NCBI GenBank assembly: GCA_900102235.1
Contig: FMVL01000015.1
Location: 1 to 64,000 of the forward strand
From: Lachnospiraceae bacterium XBB2008
Lineage (GTDB): Bacteria > Bacillota > Clostridia > Lachnospirales > Lachnospiraceae
Reading direction: 5' to 3'
Length of the DNA: 64,000 nucleotides
Part shown: positions 7,568-17,030 of the stretch, in pieces
Layout: each line of letters opens with the position of its first letter
Position numbering within the stretch: the first letter of the stretch is position 1
Made by a program: the position numbers and the translations under genes
The notes under the pieces: model-generated
The model's database searches: none
Told to the model about the DNA's origin: nothing
What the model saw: the letters and a program-made list of their open reading frames with translations, nothing else

Positions 7568-8689
7568 ATGAAGAAAAAAGTTTTAGCAGCATTGATGGCA
7601 GTTGCACTGACCGCTCTTACTGCATGCGGCGCTGCACCCGCAGCTCCCGCAGCATCAGGTTCAGGTGATGCAGCTCCGGCAGCAACTGATTCGTCATCAT
7701 CAGGTTCGGGCAAGAAGGTTGCGGTTGCAATGCCTACCCAGTCATCTGAGAGATGGATGCATGACGGTGCCAACATGAAGGCACAGCTTGAGGAACTCGG
7801 TTATACCGTAGATCTTCAGTACGCAGAGGATGATGTACAGGCTCAGGTTTCACAGATCGAGAACATGATAGCAGCAGGCGCTGACTGCCTCGTTATCGCA
7901 GCTATCGACTCTGACGCGCTCGTAAATGTTGAGCAGCAGGCCAAGGATGCAGGCATCCCCGTTATCGCTTATGACCGTCTTCTTATGAACACTGACGCTG
8001 TAAGCTACTATGCTACATTCGATAACAAGGGTGTAGGAACCAAGATCGGCGAGTACATCGTTCAGCATGCTGACGCAACTCCCGAGAATCCCAAGACCAT
8101 CGAGCTGTTCATGGGTTCACCCGACGATAACAACGCTCACATGCTTTATGCAGGTCTTATGGAGCAGATCCAGCCTTTGCTTGATGACGGATCACTCATC
8201 TGCAAGTCCGGCCAGATCGATTTCGAAGACAACAACACATTAAGATGGGATCAGCAGACAGCTATGAAGAGATGTGAGGATATCCTTACCAGATACTATG
8301 CTGATGAAGATCTTAACATCTGTGCATGCGCATACGACGGACTTTCATACGGCTGCATGTCAGCTCTTGAAGGTGCCGGCTATACAGACGCAAACTGGCC
8401 CATGATCACAGGTCAGGATGCAGAGCTCATGGCTACCAAGCACATCATCTCCGGCAAGCAGACAATGTCCATCTACAAGGACACAAGACTTCTTGCAAGC
8501 AAGTGTGTTACAATGGTACAGGCAGTTCTTGAAGGTGCAACACCCGAGATCAACGATACCGAGCAGTACAACAACGGTAAGATCGTAGTTCCTTCATATC
8601 TGTGCGAGCCCGTTCCGGTTGATAAGGACAATTATGAAGAAGTTATCATCGGCGGCGGATACTATACCAAGGAGCAGCTGGCTGAGTGA
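7568..8689 (+). CDS. chvE: multiple-sugar ABC transporter binding lipoprotein (ChvE-like)
   Basis: The ATG at 7568 lies six bases after AAGGAGG. The N-terminus is a lipoprotein signal (MKKKVLAALMAV, then LTACG), followed by a low-complexity Ala/Ser linker. The mature part is a type I periplasmic sugar-binding fold: KVAVAMPTQSSERW, GADCLVIAAIDSD, and GQDAELMATK. It best fits the ChvE/xylose-binding group, which delivers monosaccharides to an ATPase and permease encoded next. Codon use is strongly biased (highly expressed gene). The sugar specificity (xylose, arabinose, galactose or glucose) is not decidable by eye. Confidence 0.9.
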   Translation: MKKKVLAALMAVALTALTACGAAPAAPAASGSGDAAPAATDSSSSGSGKKVAVAMPTQSSERWMHDGANMKAQLEELGYTVDLQYAEDDVQAQVSQIENMIAAGADCLVIAAIDSDALVNVEQQAKDAGIPVIAYDRLLMNTDAVSYYATFDNKGVGTKIGEYIVQHADATPENPKTIELFMGSPDDNNAHMLYAGLMEQIQPLLDDGSLICKSGQIDFEDNNTLRWDQQTAMKRCEDILTRYYADEDLNICACAYDGLSYGCMSALEGAGYTDANWPMITGQDAELMATKHIISGKQTMSIYKDTRLLASKCVTMVQAVLEGATPEINDTEQYNNGKIVVPSYLCEPVPVDKDNYEEVIIGGGYYTKEQLAE

Positions 8690-8721
8690 TCATCACCGGC
8701 GAGATACCGATGCGATTTAAG

Positions 8722-8750
8722 CAGGGCGGCGACTGACGCCGCCCTGTTTT
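8722..8750 (+). terminator. hairpin between binding-protein and ATPase genes
   Basis: A 9-bp stem CAGGGCGGC/GCCGCCCTG with loop GACTGAC is followed by TTTT. In such operons partial termination after the binding-protein gene gives more of that product than of the ATPase and permease; this role is inferred. Confidence 0.75.
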
Positions 8751-8777
8751 CAAATGATCATAAGAAGGAGTGTTAAG

Positions 8778-10337
8778 ATGTCGGATTACATCTTGGAAAT
8801 GAATCATATTACGAAGGAATTCTCCGGAGTAAAGGCCCTGGATGATGTAAATCTCAAGGTTAAGAAAGGCGAGATCCACGCAATATGCGGTGAAAACGGA
8901 GCCGGCAAATCCACGCTTATGAATGTCTTATCGGGAGTATATCCTTTCGGTTCATATGAGGGAGATATCCTGTATAAGGGCGAGCATTGCAAATTCCATA
9001 ACCTCAGGGATTCGGAAGCCAAGGGAATAGTTATCATTCATCAGGAACTTGCGCTTTCTCCTTTGCTGTCTGTGGCTGAGAATGTATTCATAGGCAATGA
9101 ACAGACCAGCTCGAAAGGTATCATAGACTGGACGGCAACAAGGGTCCGCGCTCAGGAGATGCTTGCAAAAGTAGGACTTGAGCATGAGGACGTCAATGTA
9201 CCTGTCAATTCGCTGGGTGTGGGCAAACAGCAGCTCATAGAGATCGCCAAGGCCATGGCCAAGAAGGTTGAACTGCTGATACTTGATGAGCCCACCGCAG
9301 CACTTAACGATGAGGAGAGCAGGAAACTCCTTGATATAATGCTTCAGCTCAAGGAGCAGGGGATCACCTGTATCATTATTTCACATAAATTAAATGAGAT
9401 CGAATATGTATCCGATTCGGTTACCATCATCCGAGACGGAAAAACTATAGAAACCCTTGTAAAGGGAGTGGACGATTATTCTGAGGACAGGGTCATCAAG
9501 GCCATGGTAGGGCGCGAGATGACCAATCGTTATCCCGTAAGAGAGGGTGTCACGATAGGTGACGTTATATTTGAAGTAAAGGACTGGAATGTATTCCATC
9601 CCGATGATGAGCACCGTCAGATACTCAAGGATATCAATATCAAAGTACGCGCAGGCGAGGTGGTTGGCCTTGCAGGTCTGATGGGAGCCGGAAGAACGGA
9701 GCTTGCGATGAGCCTGTTCGGACGCAGCTACGGCCAGAAGATTTCGGGAACCGTACTGATAAACGGTAAGGAAGTGCATTTAAAGACAGTCAAGGATGCG
9801 GTTAAGAACAAACTGGCCTACATTTCGGAGGACAGAAAGACCTATGGTCTGAATCTGATCGCCGATATAAAGGAAAATATGGCAATCGCAGCCAGACCGT
9901 TCTTCTTCTCCAAAAACGGTGTGATAAACGCAAATGATGAGATAGTTGCAGCACAGGAATACAAAGAGCGTATCAATGTTAAAGCCAATTCCATCAATCA
10001 GGTAGTAGGCTCGCTTTCGGGAGGTAACCAGCAGAAAGTTGTTGTTGCCAAATGGATGCTTACTCAGCCTGATGTTCTGATCATGGATGAACCTACCAGA
10101 GGTATAGACGTAGGTGCCAAATATGAGATCTACTGCGTAATCAATGAACTTGCCAAAGCAGGAAAGGCAATAATAGTTATTTCATCGGAGATGCCTGAGA
10201 TAATAGGCTCCTGTGACAGATTGTATGTCATCAATGATGGTGAGATAGCCGGAGAACTGAATAAAGACGAATTTTCGCAGGAGAGGATAATGCAGCTTAT
10301 CATGGCTCATCAGAGAAAGGGAGATGGAAATGAATAA
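8778..10337 (+). CDS. gguA: sugar ABC transporter ATP-binding protein (GguA/XylG-like)
   Basis: The 519-aa protein starts at the ATG at 8778, after AGAAGGAGTG. It contains two ATPase halves: Walker A GENGAGKST (near residue 38), signature GVGKQQ in place of LSGGQ, Walker B LLILDEPTAAL, then in the second half a degenerate Walker A GLMGAGRTE, signature LSGGNQQ and VLIMDEPTRGID. This double-domain form is the standard ATPase of the CUT2 class of sugar importers. It energises uptake at the inner face of the membrane with the permease encoded next; the two genes overlap by 8 bp. Confidence 0.93.
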   Translation: MSDYILEMNHITKEFSGVKALDDVNLKVKKGEIHAICGENGAGKSTLMNVLSGVYPFGSYEGDILYKGEHCKFHNLRDSEAKGIVIIHQELALSPLLSVAENVFIGNEQTSSKGIIDWTATRVRAQEMLAKVGLEHEDVNVPVNSLGVGKQQLIEIAKAMAKKVELLILDEPTAALNDEESRKLLDIMLQLKEQGITCIIISHKLNEIEYVSDSVTIIRDGKTIETLVKGVDDYSEDRVIKAMVGREMTNRYPVREGVTIGDVIFEVKDWNVFHPDDEHRQILKDINIKVRAGEVVGLAGLMGAGRTELAMSLFGRSYGQKISGTVLINGKEVHLKTVKDAVKNKLAYISEDRKTYGLNLIADIKENMAIAARPFFFSKNGVINANDEIVAAQEYKERINVKANSINQVVGSLSGGNQQKVVVAKWMLTQPDVLIMDEPTRGIDVGAKYEIYCVINELAKAGKAIIVISSEMPEIIGSCDRLYVINDGEIAGELNKDEFSQERIMQLIMAHQRKGDGNE

Positions 10338-11499
10338 TAAAAAAGTTGTCAAAATGGACATGAAACAGTACGGAATGTTTTTTGCCCTAATAGCTATTTA
10401 TCTTGTGTTCGCACTGTTGACTGACGGAGCCAACTTAACTCCCATGAATATCAACAACCTGATCATGCAGAACGGTTATGTGGTTATTCTGGCGATCGGT
10501 ATGCTCCTGTGCGTTCTCACAGGTAACATCGATCTGGGCGTAGGTTCCGTAGTAGCCGTTACCGGTTCCATCGCGGGTATCATAATGATGGATTTCAAGA
10601 TGAACATGTGGGTTGCGATCATCGCTGCACTTGCAGTAGGTATCCTGACCGGTCTGTTCGCAGGTTTCTTCATCGCTTATCTGAACATCCCGCCTTTTGT
10701 AACGACACTGGCTACGATGCTCATGGGCCGCGGTCTTACCTATACGTTGCTTCAGGCCCAGACCAAGGGTCCGCTTCCCGAGAATTACAACTTCATCGGT
10801 GCCGGATTCCTTCCTTCCATACAGGTTCCGTTCGGTGACGGGACATTGGACCTTGTCAGCATAATAGTTGCACTTATAGCATCCGCGATACTTATACTCT
10901 CGGAGTTTAAGAGCAATGCGACCAAGAAAAAATACGGTTTCGCAGTCAATCCCATGTGGCAGATAGTCCTTAAACTTGCGGTCATGCTGTTCATCATCTG
11001 GTTCTTCTTCTATAAGCTTGCAAGGTACAAAGGTCTTCCTTTCGTACTTCTGATAATGGTAGTGCTCATAGTCATCTACGGATTCATCACGAGCAAGACA
11101 GTTGCGGGACGCCAGATATATGCTCTGGGCGGTAACAGAAAAGCAGCTAACCTGTCCGGTATCGATACCAGAAAGGTATTCTTCTGGGTATACGTTAACA
11201 TGGGATTCTTATCATCCATTGCAGGCATCGTGCTCGCAGCCAGAAACGGATCCGCAACACCCAAAGCAGGTGACGGTTTCGAGATGGACGCCATAGCATC
11301 CTGCTACATCGGTGGCGCAGCAGTTGCCGGTGGTGCCGGAACGATCGTCGGTGCTGTGGTCGGTGCGTTCATCATGGGTATACTTAATAACGGTATGTCA
11401 CTGTTCGGATGGTCAACCGATATTCAGAAGATCGTCAAAGGTGCCGTCCTTCTCGGCGCGGTTACATTTGATGTATTATCCAAGAGAAAGAAGAGCTGA
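10330..11499 (+). CDS. gguB: sugar ABC transporter permease (GguB/XylH-like)
   Basis: The ATG at 10330 is preceded by AAAGGGAG and overlaps the end of the ATPase gene. The 389-aa product is a multi-helix membrane protein with CUT2 permease signatures: IDLGVGS near residue 60, FVTTLATM, and near the C-terminus GDGFEMDAIASCYIGG followed by the glycine-rich GAGTIVGAVVGAFIMGIL. An insertion of extra helices in the middle makes it longer than RbsC, as is usual for XylH/GguB. With the upstream genes it completes the importer. Confidence 0.92.
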   Translation: MNNKKVVKMDMKQYGMFFALIAIYLVFALLTDGANLTPMNINNLIMQNGYVVILAIGMLLCVLTGNIDLGVGSVVAVTGSIAGIIMMDFKMNMWVAIIAALAVGILTGLFAGFFIAYLNIPPFVTTLATMLMGRGLTYTLLQAQTKGPLPENYNFIGAGFLPSIQVPFGDGTLDLVSIIVALIASAILILSEFKSNATKKKYGFAVNPMWQIVLKLAVMLFIIWFFFYKLARYKGLPFVLLIMVVLIVIYGFITSKTVAGRQIYALGGNRKAANLSGIDTRKVFFWVYVNMGFLSSIAGIVLAARNGSATPKAGDGFEMDAIASCYIGGAAVAGGAGTIVGAVVGAFIMGILNNGMSLFGWSTDIQKIVKGAVLLGAVTFDVLSKRKKS

Positions 11500-11518
11500 T
11501 ACGTAATGATCTTTTTGA

Positions 11519-11550
11519 CAGGCTGTGGGACCTCTCACAGCCTGTTGTTT
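11519..11550 (+). terminator. terminator of sugar transporter operon
   Basis: CAGGCTGTG/CACAGCCTG form a 9-bp stem with an 8-base loop, followed by TTGTTT. It separates the transporter genes from the regulator genes. Confidence 0.8.
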
Positions 11551-11600
11551 ATTATTTACGGCAATGTTACAATTTTTGAGTGATATAAGAGGAGTGTTTA

Positions 11601-13196
11601 ATGGATCTCTATAAAGTAATACTTGTAGATGACGAAGAAGAAGTCAGGGAAGCCATAAGGAGAAGGATCGACTGGGAAGAGATCGGTTTTACGGTAGCGG
11701 GTACTGCGGAAAACGGTGAGGATGCTCTTGAACTTGCCGAAAACTGTGAGCCCGATGTCGTGATGACTGATATCCAGATGCCTTTTATGGACGGACTTAC
11801 GCTCCTAAAGAAGCTCAAAGAGAAATTTCCCGACATACGGAGCGTGATCTTTTCCGGATACGACGATTTTGAATATGCCAAGGAAGCGATCAAGCTCGAA
11901 TCGGAAGAATATATATTAAAGCCCGTTGATTCGGCGGAACTTAAGAAAGTGTTCATCAGGATCAGGGAAAGACTCGATGAACAGATAAGGATGCGCCGGA
12001 ATGTGGAACAGCTGTCCCAGTATTATGAGAACAGCCGTCCAATGATGAAGGAACAGCTCCTGATAGGACTTCTTGAGGGCAGAGAGCTTCAGTACGATCT
12101 GGAGAGATATCAGAAGGACTTCGGCTTTCAGATAGAATCCGCATTTTACTGCGTTGCGGCTTTCAGGATCACCCCTGTATCGGATGACCGGGCCAAACTA
12201 GATAAAAATCTTATGGCGGTCTCACTTGAACAGATCGTCAATGACTGGTTCAAGGATATCCTTCCCGTCGAAGCGTTCGTGTATCTGGATACGGTGTGCG
12301 TCCTTGCCAGACTGTCGGCTACCGGACAGTATGCTTTGTTTGCGGAAGAAATGGACAGACTATGCAGGAGTGCGCACAAGCTTCTTGACGCCAACGTCTG
12401 CGCCGGCATAGGGCGCGTGTACGGCAATGCCGAGAGCATACATACCTCATTTCTCGAAGCCAAGGACGCTTTTCATCACAGGATATTCGTAGGCGAAAAC
12501 CAGGCCATCCTGATAAGTGATGTCGATCCGGTATGTGATGTGGAGGATTATGTCAGCGAGAAGCAGATCCGTCATATAATCCGCCAGGTCAAGATAGGGA
12601 CTCCCGAGAGTCTTGAAGCAGAGATAAGGGAGTTTGCGGAAAAGATCAAGAAGTCGGACTTCACTCTCGGACAGCTCAGGATCTTTTACGCTGAATTCAT
12701 CGTGGAACTCTTGAGACTCATGCGTGGTCACGGGATCAATACCGCTGAATCACAGATCGGGAATATTAATACCAACGAAGAGATGGACCGCTTTGTATCC
12801 ATGGATGAGTTTGCCGACAGACTTGTCGAACTGGCCGGATCCATACGCGAGAAGATAAGCTCTACCAGACTCGATACGACCAGAAAACTGGCTGAAGATG
12901 CCAAGCAGTATATCATGGATCACTACAGTGACAGCAGTTTTTCCGTGGATGATATCTGCGCACACCTGGGCGTGGGCACTTCCTATTTTTCGTCCGTATT
13001 CAAAAAGGATACGGGAATGAGTTTTGTTACCTACCTGACGAATGTTCGGATGAATGAGGCTCAGAGACTTCTCGATACCACGGATGAGAAGAGCTATATT
13101 ATAGCCGGGCTTGTGGGATATGAGGAGCCTAACTATTTCAGTTATGTCTTTAAGAAGCATTTTGGCATATCGCCTTCAAAATACAGACAGCATTAA
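11601..13196 (+). CDS. AraC-type response regulator (YesN-like)
   Basis: The 531-aa protein begins with a receiver domain (VILVDDEEEVRE, phospho-acceptor Asp in VMTDIQMPFMDG near residue 55, Lys in YILKPV). A ~280-residue middle region is unrecognised but usual for YesN proteins. The last ~100 residues hold two helix-turn-helix units (FSVDDICAHLGVGTSYFS and YEEPNYFSYVFKKHFG) ending SPSKYR, the AraC signature. It should bind DNA as the output of the kinase encoded next and probably controls the upstream sugar transporter. AAGAGGAGTG precedes the start. Confidence 0.93.
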   Translation: MDLYKVILVDDEEEVREAIRRRIDWEEIGFTVAGTAENGEDALELAENCEPDVVMTDIQMPFMDGLTLLKKLKEKFPDIRSVIFSGYDDFEYAKEAIKLESEEYILKPVDSAELKKVFIRIRERLDEQIRMRRNVEQLSQYYENSRPMMKEQLLIGLLEGRELQYDLERYQKDFGFQIESAFYCVAAFRITPVSDDRAKLDKNLMAVSLEQIVNDWFKDILPVEAFVYLDTVCVLARLSATGQYALFAEEMDRLCRSAHKLLDANVCAGIGRVYGNAESIHTSFLEAKDAFHHRIFVGENQAILISDVDPVCDVEDYVSEKQIRHIIRQVKIGTPESLEAEIREFAEKIKKSDFTLGQLRIFYAEFIVELLRLMRGHGINTAESQIGNINTNEEMDRFVSMDEFADRLVELAGSIREKISSTRLDTTRKLAEDAKQYIMDHYSDSSFSVDDICAHLGVGTSYFSSVFKKDTGMSFVTYLTNVRMNEAQRLLDTTDEKSYIIAGLVGYEEPNYFSYVFKKHFGISPSKYRQH

Positions 13197-15009
13197 GCGG
13201 AGAAGCCTTCAGTGGACGATCTCCCTGTCTTATACTGCGATCTCCATTATCAGCATTCTGGCTATGGCGATCGCTTTTTATACCCATTCCATCAACACCA
13301 TAAGAGACAATACCATAAAGGAAAACCAGCAGATAGTGGATCAGGTCAGCTGGAACTTAAACTCGTATATCCGGAGCATGATGGGTATCTCGGATACTAT
13401 GTACTATAACGTCATCAAGAACACCGATCTGACCTACGAGAAGATCAACAAGGAAATGAATCTTCTCTATGAAGCCAACAAGGATAACCTGACGGGAATA
13501 GTACTGGTCACCGAAGACGGAGCGATAGTCGCGGCTTCTCCCGTATCGACCAGAAAGGCCGGCGTTGATTTAAAAAAGCAGGAATGGTTCAGCCGGGCGC
13601 ATGAAGAGATCGAGAACATTCACTTTTCAACACCCCATGTACAGAACATCTTTGACAACAGTTCCTACAGATACTTCTGGGTCGTATCGCTCTCGAGGAG
13701 CGTGGAACTTACATTCATGGGCAATATCAGAAACGGCATCCTGCTCGTAGACATGAACTACAGCGGGATAGAGCAGATGTTTGAGAAGGTAAATGACGGC
13801 GGTGTCGGATTCGTATATCTGTGCGACTCGGACGGCAAGATCATATATCATCCGATGCAAAAAGCCATTTACGCCGAACTTATCAGAGAGAATAATCTTG
13901 AGCACGCAAAGCACGCTGACGGGGCTTTTTCCGAGGTGTTTGACGGCCGCGAGAGGGATATCGTCATTAAGACCGTGGGATATACCGGGTGGAAGATCGT
14001 AAGCGTGACTCCTGTAAGTGAGCTGGCCATGGGCATGGGGCAGATGCGTAACTATCTGATCGTGGTCGCGATCATAATGCTCATCCTCATCGTGTTCGGA
14101 AACAACATCATATCCTACGTCGTGACCGACCCTATCAGAAGACTGGAAAAGTCCATTGCGGAACTCGAAGAAGGCGCGCTTAATCTGAACAAAGCGACAA
14201 TGAACGAGGACGATATCTATATCGGCGGATCTCACGAGATAAGGCATCTTGGCCGGACGATCAAATCCATGGTGCGTCAGATGAAGAAACTGACGGATGA
14301 TATGATCCATGAGACCGAAGCGAAGAGAAAGAGTGAGCTCGATGCGCTTCAGAGCCAGATCAACCCCCATTTCCTGTATAACACTCTCGATTCCGTTGTA
14401 TGGATGATAGAGGGCGAGAGGTATGAGGATGCGATACGCATGGTCACGGCGCTGGCGCAGCTCTTCAGGATATCTTTGAGCAAAGGCAACAATATCATCA
14501 CCATTCACGACGAGATCATACACGCGAGAAACTATCTGAACATACAGATGGTCAGATTCAAGAACAAGTTCACGGCCGACATAGACATAGATCCCGCGAT
14601 CGAGGACTGCGCGACTATCAAGCTCATAGTCCAGCCGCTCCTGGAAAATGCCATATATTACGGCGTGGAGCATATGGACGGTGAGGGAGAGATAAAGATC
14701 CGCGGCGTAGAACGGGACGGGGATATCTATCTTTCGGTTTCCGATAACGGAATGGGCATACCCGAAGAGACACTTGCCACACTTCTGACGGATAAGGCCA
14801 GAAGCCGCGGCAAAGGATCCGGCATAGGACTTTGGAATGTTAACCAGAGGATACAGATATACTTTAAGGGCGATTACGGTCTGATGATCGAGAGTGAACT
14901 TGATGTGGGAACGACCGTAACGATACATCTTCCGAAGATATCTATAGAGGAATACCGGAGGGAAGAAACCAAAGCCGGGCAGGAGGACGGACATGAAAAA
15001 GATGTTTAA
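13144..15009 (+). CDS. sensor histidine kinase (YesM-like)
   Basis: Domains in order: a membrane helix near residues 27-47, a ~230-residue extracellular sensor (Cache-like), a second helix (LIVVAIIMLILIVFG), a HAMP linker beginning TDPIRRLEKS, the His_kinase block with QINPHFLYNTLDS (His near residue 409), and a HATPase domain with DNGMGIP and GSGIGLWNV. It autophosphorylates in response to an outside signal, probably a sugar-loaded binding protein, and passes phosphate to the YesN-like regulator. The start is uncertain: the frame overlaps the regulator's last 53 bp, the ATG at 13144 has no clear ribosome site, and ATT at 13190 or other non-ATG starts are possible. Confidence 0.9.
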   Translation: MSLRSILAYRLQNTDSIKRRSLQWTISLSYTAISIISILAMAIAFYTHSINTIRDNTIKENQQIVDQVSWNLNSYIRSMMGISDTMYYNVIKNTDLTYEKINKEMNLLYEANKDNLTGIVLVTEDGAIVAASPVSTRKAGVDLKKQEWFSRAHEEIENIHFSTPHVQNIFDNSSYRYFWVVSLSRSVELTFMGNIRNGILLVDMNYSGIEQMFEKVNDGGVGFVYLCDSDGKIIYHPMQKAIYAELIRENNLEHAKHADGAFSEVFDGRERDIVIKTVGYTGWKIVSVTPVSELAMGMGQMRNYLIVVAIIMLILIVFGNNIISYVVTDPIRRLEKSIAELEEGALNLNKATMNEDDIYIGGSHEIRHLGRTIKSMVRQMKKLTDDMIHETEAKRKSELDALQSQINPHFLYNTLDSVVWMIEGERYEDAIRMVTALAQLFRISLSKGNNIITIHDEIIHARNYLNIQMVRFKNKFTADIDIDPAIEDCATIKLIVQPLLENAIYYGVEHMDGEGEIKIRGVERDGDIYLSVSDNGMGIPEETLATLLTDKARSRGKGSGIGLWNVNQRIQIYFKGDYGLMIESELDVGTTVTIHLPKISIEEYRREETKAGQEDGHEKDV

Positions 15010-15973
15010 GAACAAAAGCATCATCATCGTGATCGTTCTGCTGGTCATACTGGTCGTATCACTGCTCATAGGCCTGTATGAAACCTCTCCGCAGGCATCC
15101 GGACAGGAAGTAAAGCATGTCTCGATGATCGTGTACGGAGACGATCAGGAACGATGGGAGAACATGCGTGAAGGAGCGGATCTGGTATGTGCGGACCGGG
15201 ATGCGAAACTGAGTCTGCTCACGACTCTGGCCGAGGACGATCCGGAGGAGCAGAAGGAGATCATAGACAGAGAACTTGAGGACGGAACCGATGCTCTGAT
15301 CATAGCTCCCTGCTCAGGCAGAGAGATAAAGGATTATATAGATGCAAATAACCTGAAGATACCCGTGATATATCTGGAGACAGTCGATTCCGCATCACCT
15401 GTCGATATAAACATCGCTCCGGATGATTATATGATGGGCTATTCCCTCGGGGAGCAGATCGTAGCGGAGGAAAGCGATATCGTGACCGTAGCGGTGCTTT
15501 CCGGATACGCCGACAGAGACAGTGTGCGTCTGAGGGAAGAAGGCTTAAGAGATGCCATAAACGGCAGAGTCGGGACCGTACTTGACTGGTCCGGCATAAA
15601 GACCGGAGTCAGCAAGGACGTGAGGACTTATATACAGAGAGCGATCGTTTCCGAGGCAACGGATGTCATAGTCTCCTTTGATAATACGACTACGGATTCG
15701 CTGCTCGACGCTCTGTCCAACCTCAACCAGAGCAGCAAGGTATACTCCATCTCGACATCGGATCATGCCGTGTATGATCTCTATAACGGGGATATCAAAG
15801 TGTTAGAGTATACGGATGAGTTCAGCATGGGTTATCTGGCTGCAATGTATGCGCTCGATCCCAAATACGCTTCGGGAAGATACTCACATAAACAGATCGA
15901 ATACAGGATGGTCAGAAAGGAGAATATGTACAGTGAAGAAAACCAGACATTGCTGTTCCCTTTTGTTGATTAG
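14993..15973 (+). CDS. membrane-anchored sugar-binding protein
   Basis: The 326-aa protein starts inside the end of the kinase gene (17-bp overlap, CAGGAGGACGGAC upstream). One N-terminal helix (IIIVIVLLVILVVSLLIGLY) without a lipobox anchors it. The rest is a type I periplasmic-binding fold (VSMIVYGDDQERWENM, DALIIAPCSGREI, VSFDNTTTDSLL). Placed with YesMN genes, such proteins usually present the sugar to the sensor domain of the kinase rather than to a transporter; that role is inferred from context. Confidence 0.85.
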   Translation: MKKMFKNKSIIIVIVLLVILVVSLLIGLYETSPQASGQEVKHVSMIVYGDDQERWENMREGADLVCADRDAKLSLLTTLAEDDPEEQKEIIDRELEDGTDALIIAPCSGREIKDYIDANNLKIPVIYLETVDSASPVDINIAPDDYMMGYSLGEQIVAEESDIVTVAVLSGYADRDSVRLREEGLRDAINGRVGTVLDWSGIKTGVSKDVRTYIQRAIVSEATDVIVSFDNTTTDSLLDALSNLNQSSKVYSISTSDHAVYDLYNGDIKVLEYTDEFSMGYLAAMYALDPKYASGRYSHKQIEYRMVRKENMYSEENQTLLFPFVD

Positions 15974-17003
15974 CCTTATGATCGTTCTGTCCGCGGCATC
16001 TGCGTGTCTTGGCGGGTGCGGCACTCCCGCGCAGCCTGCCGTCAGGGAAGTGAAGATCGCGGTACTTACATATGATGATTACGATACATTCGTCAATTCC
16101 GTGACCAGACACATGACCAGGTGGTGCAGACAGAAGGAAAAAGAGGATGATGTCAGGATCACGATCGATATAGTCGGAGCAAAAAAAAGCCAGCTTACGC
16201 AGAACGATCAGGCCAGAAACTATATCCAGGATAACTATGATGTCCTGTGCGTTAATCTCGTGGACAGGACAGATGCATCTGGCATAATAGATAAAGCCGT
16301 GGCAAGTGGCACGCCGGTCATATTCTTTAACCGTGAGCCGGTAAGCGAGGACCTATACAGGTGGGATCAGCTGTATTATGTAGGTGCGATCCCGAGTCAG
16401 TCCGGAGAACTGCAGGCCCGGATCATAACGGATGCCTTATCAGACCCCGATAAGTTTGACGGTATAGATGTGAATGATAACGGAACGATTCAGTATGTGA
16501 TGCTTGAGGGTGAAGCCGGACATCAGGATTCGCTCGTGCGTACCAGCGTCTGTACCAATTCGATCGTGAATGCCGGATTCAGCCTTGAGAAACTGGGCGA
16601 TGAATATGCCAACTGGGACAGGGATCAGGCGAGAGCCAAGATGAAGGAACTCATTGACCGCTATCCTTTTCAGATAGAGATGGTCATTGCCAACAATGAT
16701 GATATGGCACTGGGTGCGCTCGATGCCCTTACGGAGTGCGATTATCCGCTGGATCCTTTTGTGGTGGGTATAAACGGCACACCGGAGGCTCTTGAAGCCG
16801 TCAGGACCATGAAGATGGACGGAAGCGTATACAATGATGCCAAAAGCCAGGGGGAGACTATCATGGAAATGGCATATGCACTGGGGCAGGGGCTCCCCGT
16901 TCCCGACACGGTAGAACTGACTTTTGATAAGTATGTGTTTACACCATACAGCATTATTACTTATGATAATGTTCAGGAATACCTGAATAACGAGAACGAT
17001 TAG
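15933..17003 (+). CDS. galactose/glucose-binding lipoprotein (MglB-like)
   Basis: I chose the GTG at 15933, ten bases after AAAGGAG; the frame is open further upstream but has no ribosome site there. The 356-aa product has a lipoprotein signal ending CLGGC and a type I sugar-binding fold: IAVLTYDDYDTFV, VNLVDRTDASGIIDKA, VIFFNREPV, MLEGEAGHQDS, IANNDDMALGAL and VGINGTPEAL. The Asn/Asp pattern is that of galactose/glucose-binding MglB. It overlaps the previous gene by 41 bp, so the operon is regulator, kinase and two binding proteins. No MglAC partners follow; it may share the upstream importer or act in sensing. Confidence 0.88.
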   Translation: MKKTRHCCSLLLISLMIVLSAASACLGGCGTPAQPAVREVKIAVLTYDDYDTFVNSVTRHMTRWCRQKEKEDDVRITIDIVGAKKSQLTQNDQARNYIQDNYDVLCVNLVDRTDASGIIDKAVASGTPVIFFNREPVSEDLYRWDQLYYVGAIPSQSGELQARIITDALSDPDKFDGIDVNDNGTIQYVMLEGEAGHQDSLVRTSVCTNSIVNAGFSLEKLGDEYANWDRDQARAKMKELIDRYPFQIEMVIANNDDMALGALDALTECDYPLDPFVVGINGTPEALEAVRTMKMDGSVYNDAKSQGETIMEMAYALGQGLPVPDTVELTFDKYVFTPYSIITYDNVQEYLNNEND

Positions 17004-17030
17004 TTCATGTAAGAATATCGGGTGGATATT

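Noticed and set aside
13627..15069. Long minus-strand open frame of 480 codons
   Set aside because: It lies fully antisense to the sensor kinase, which has all kinase motifs, and has no ribosome site or recognisable domain.
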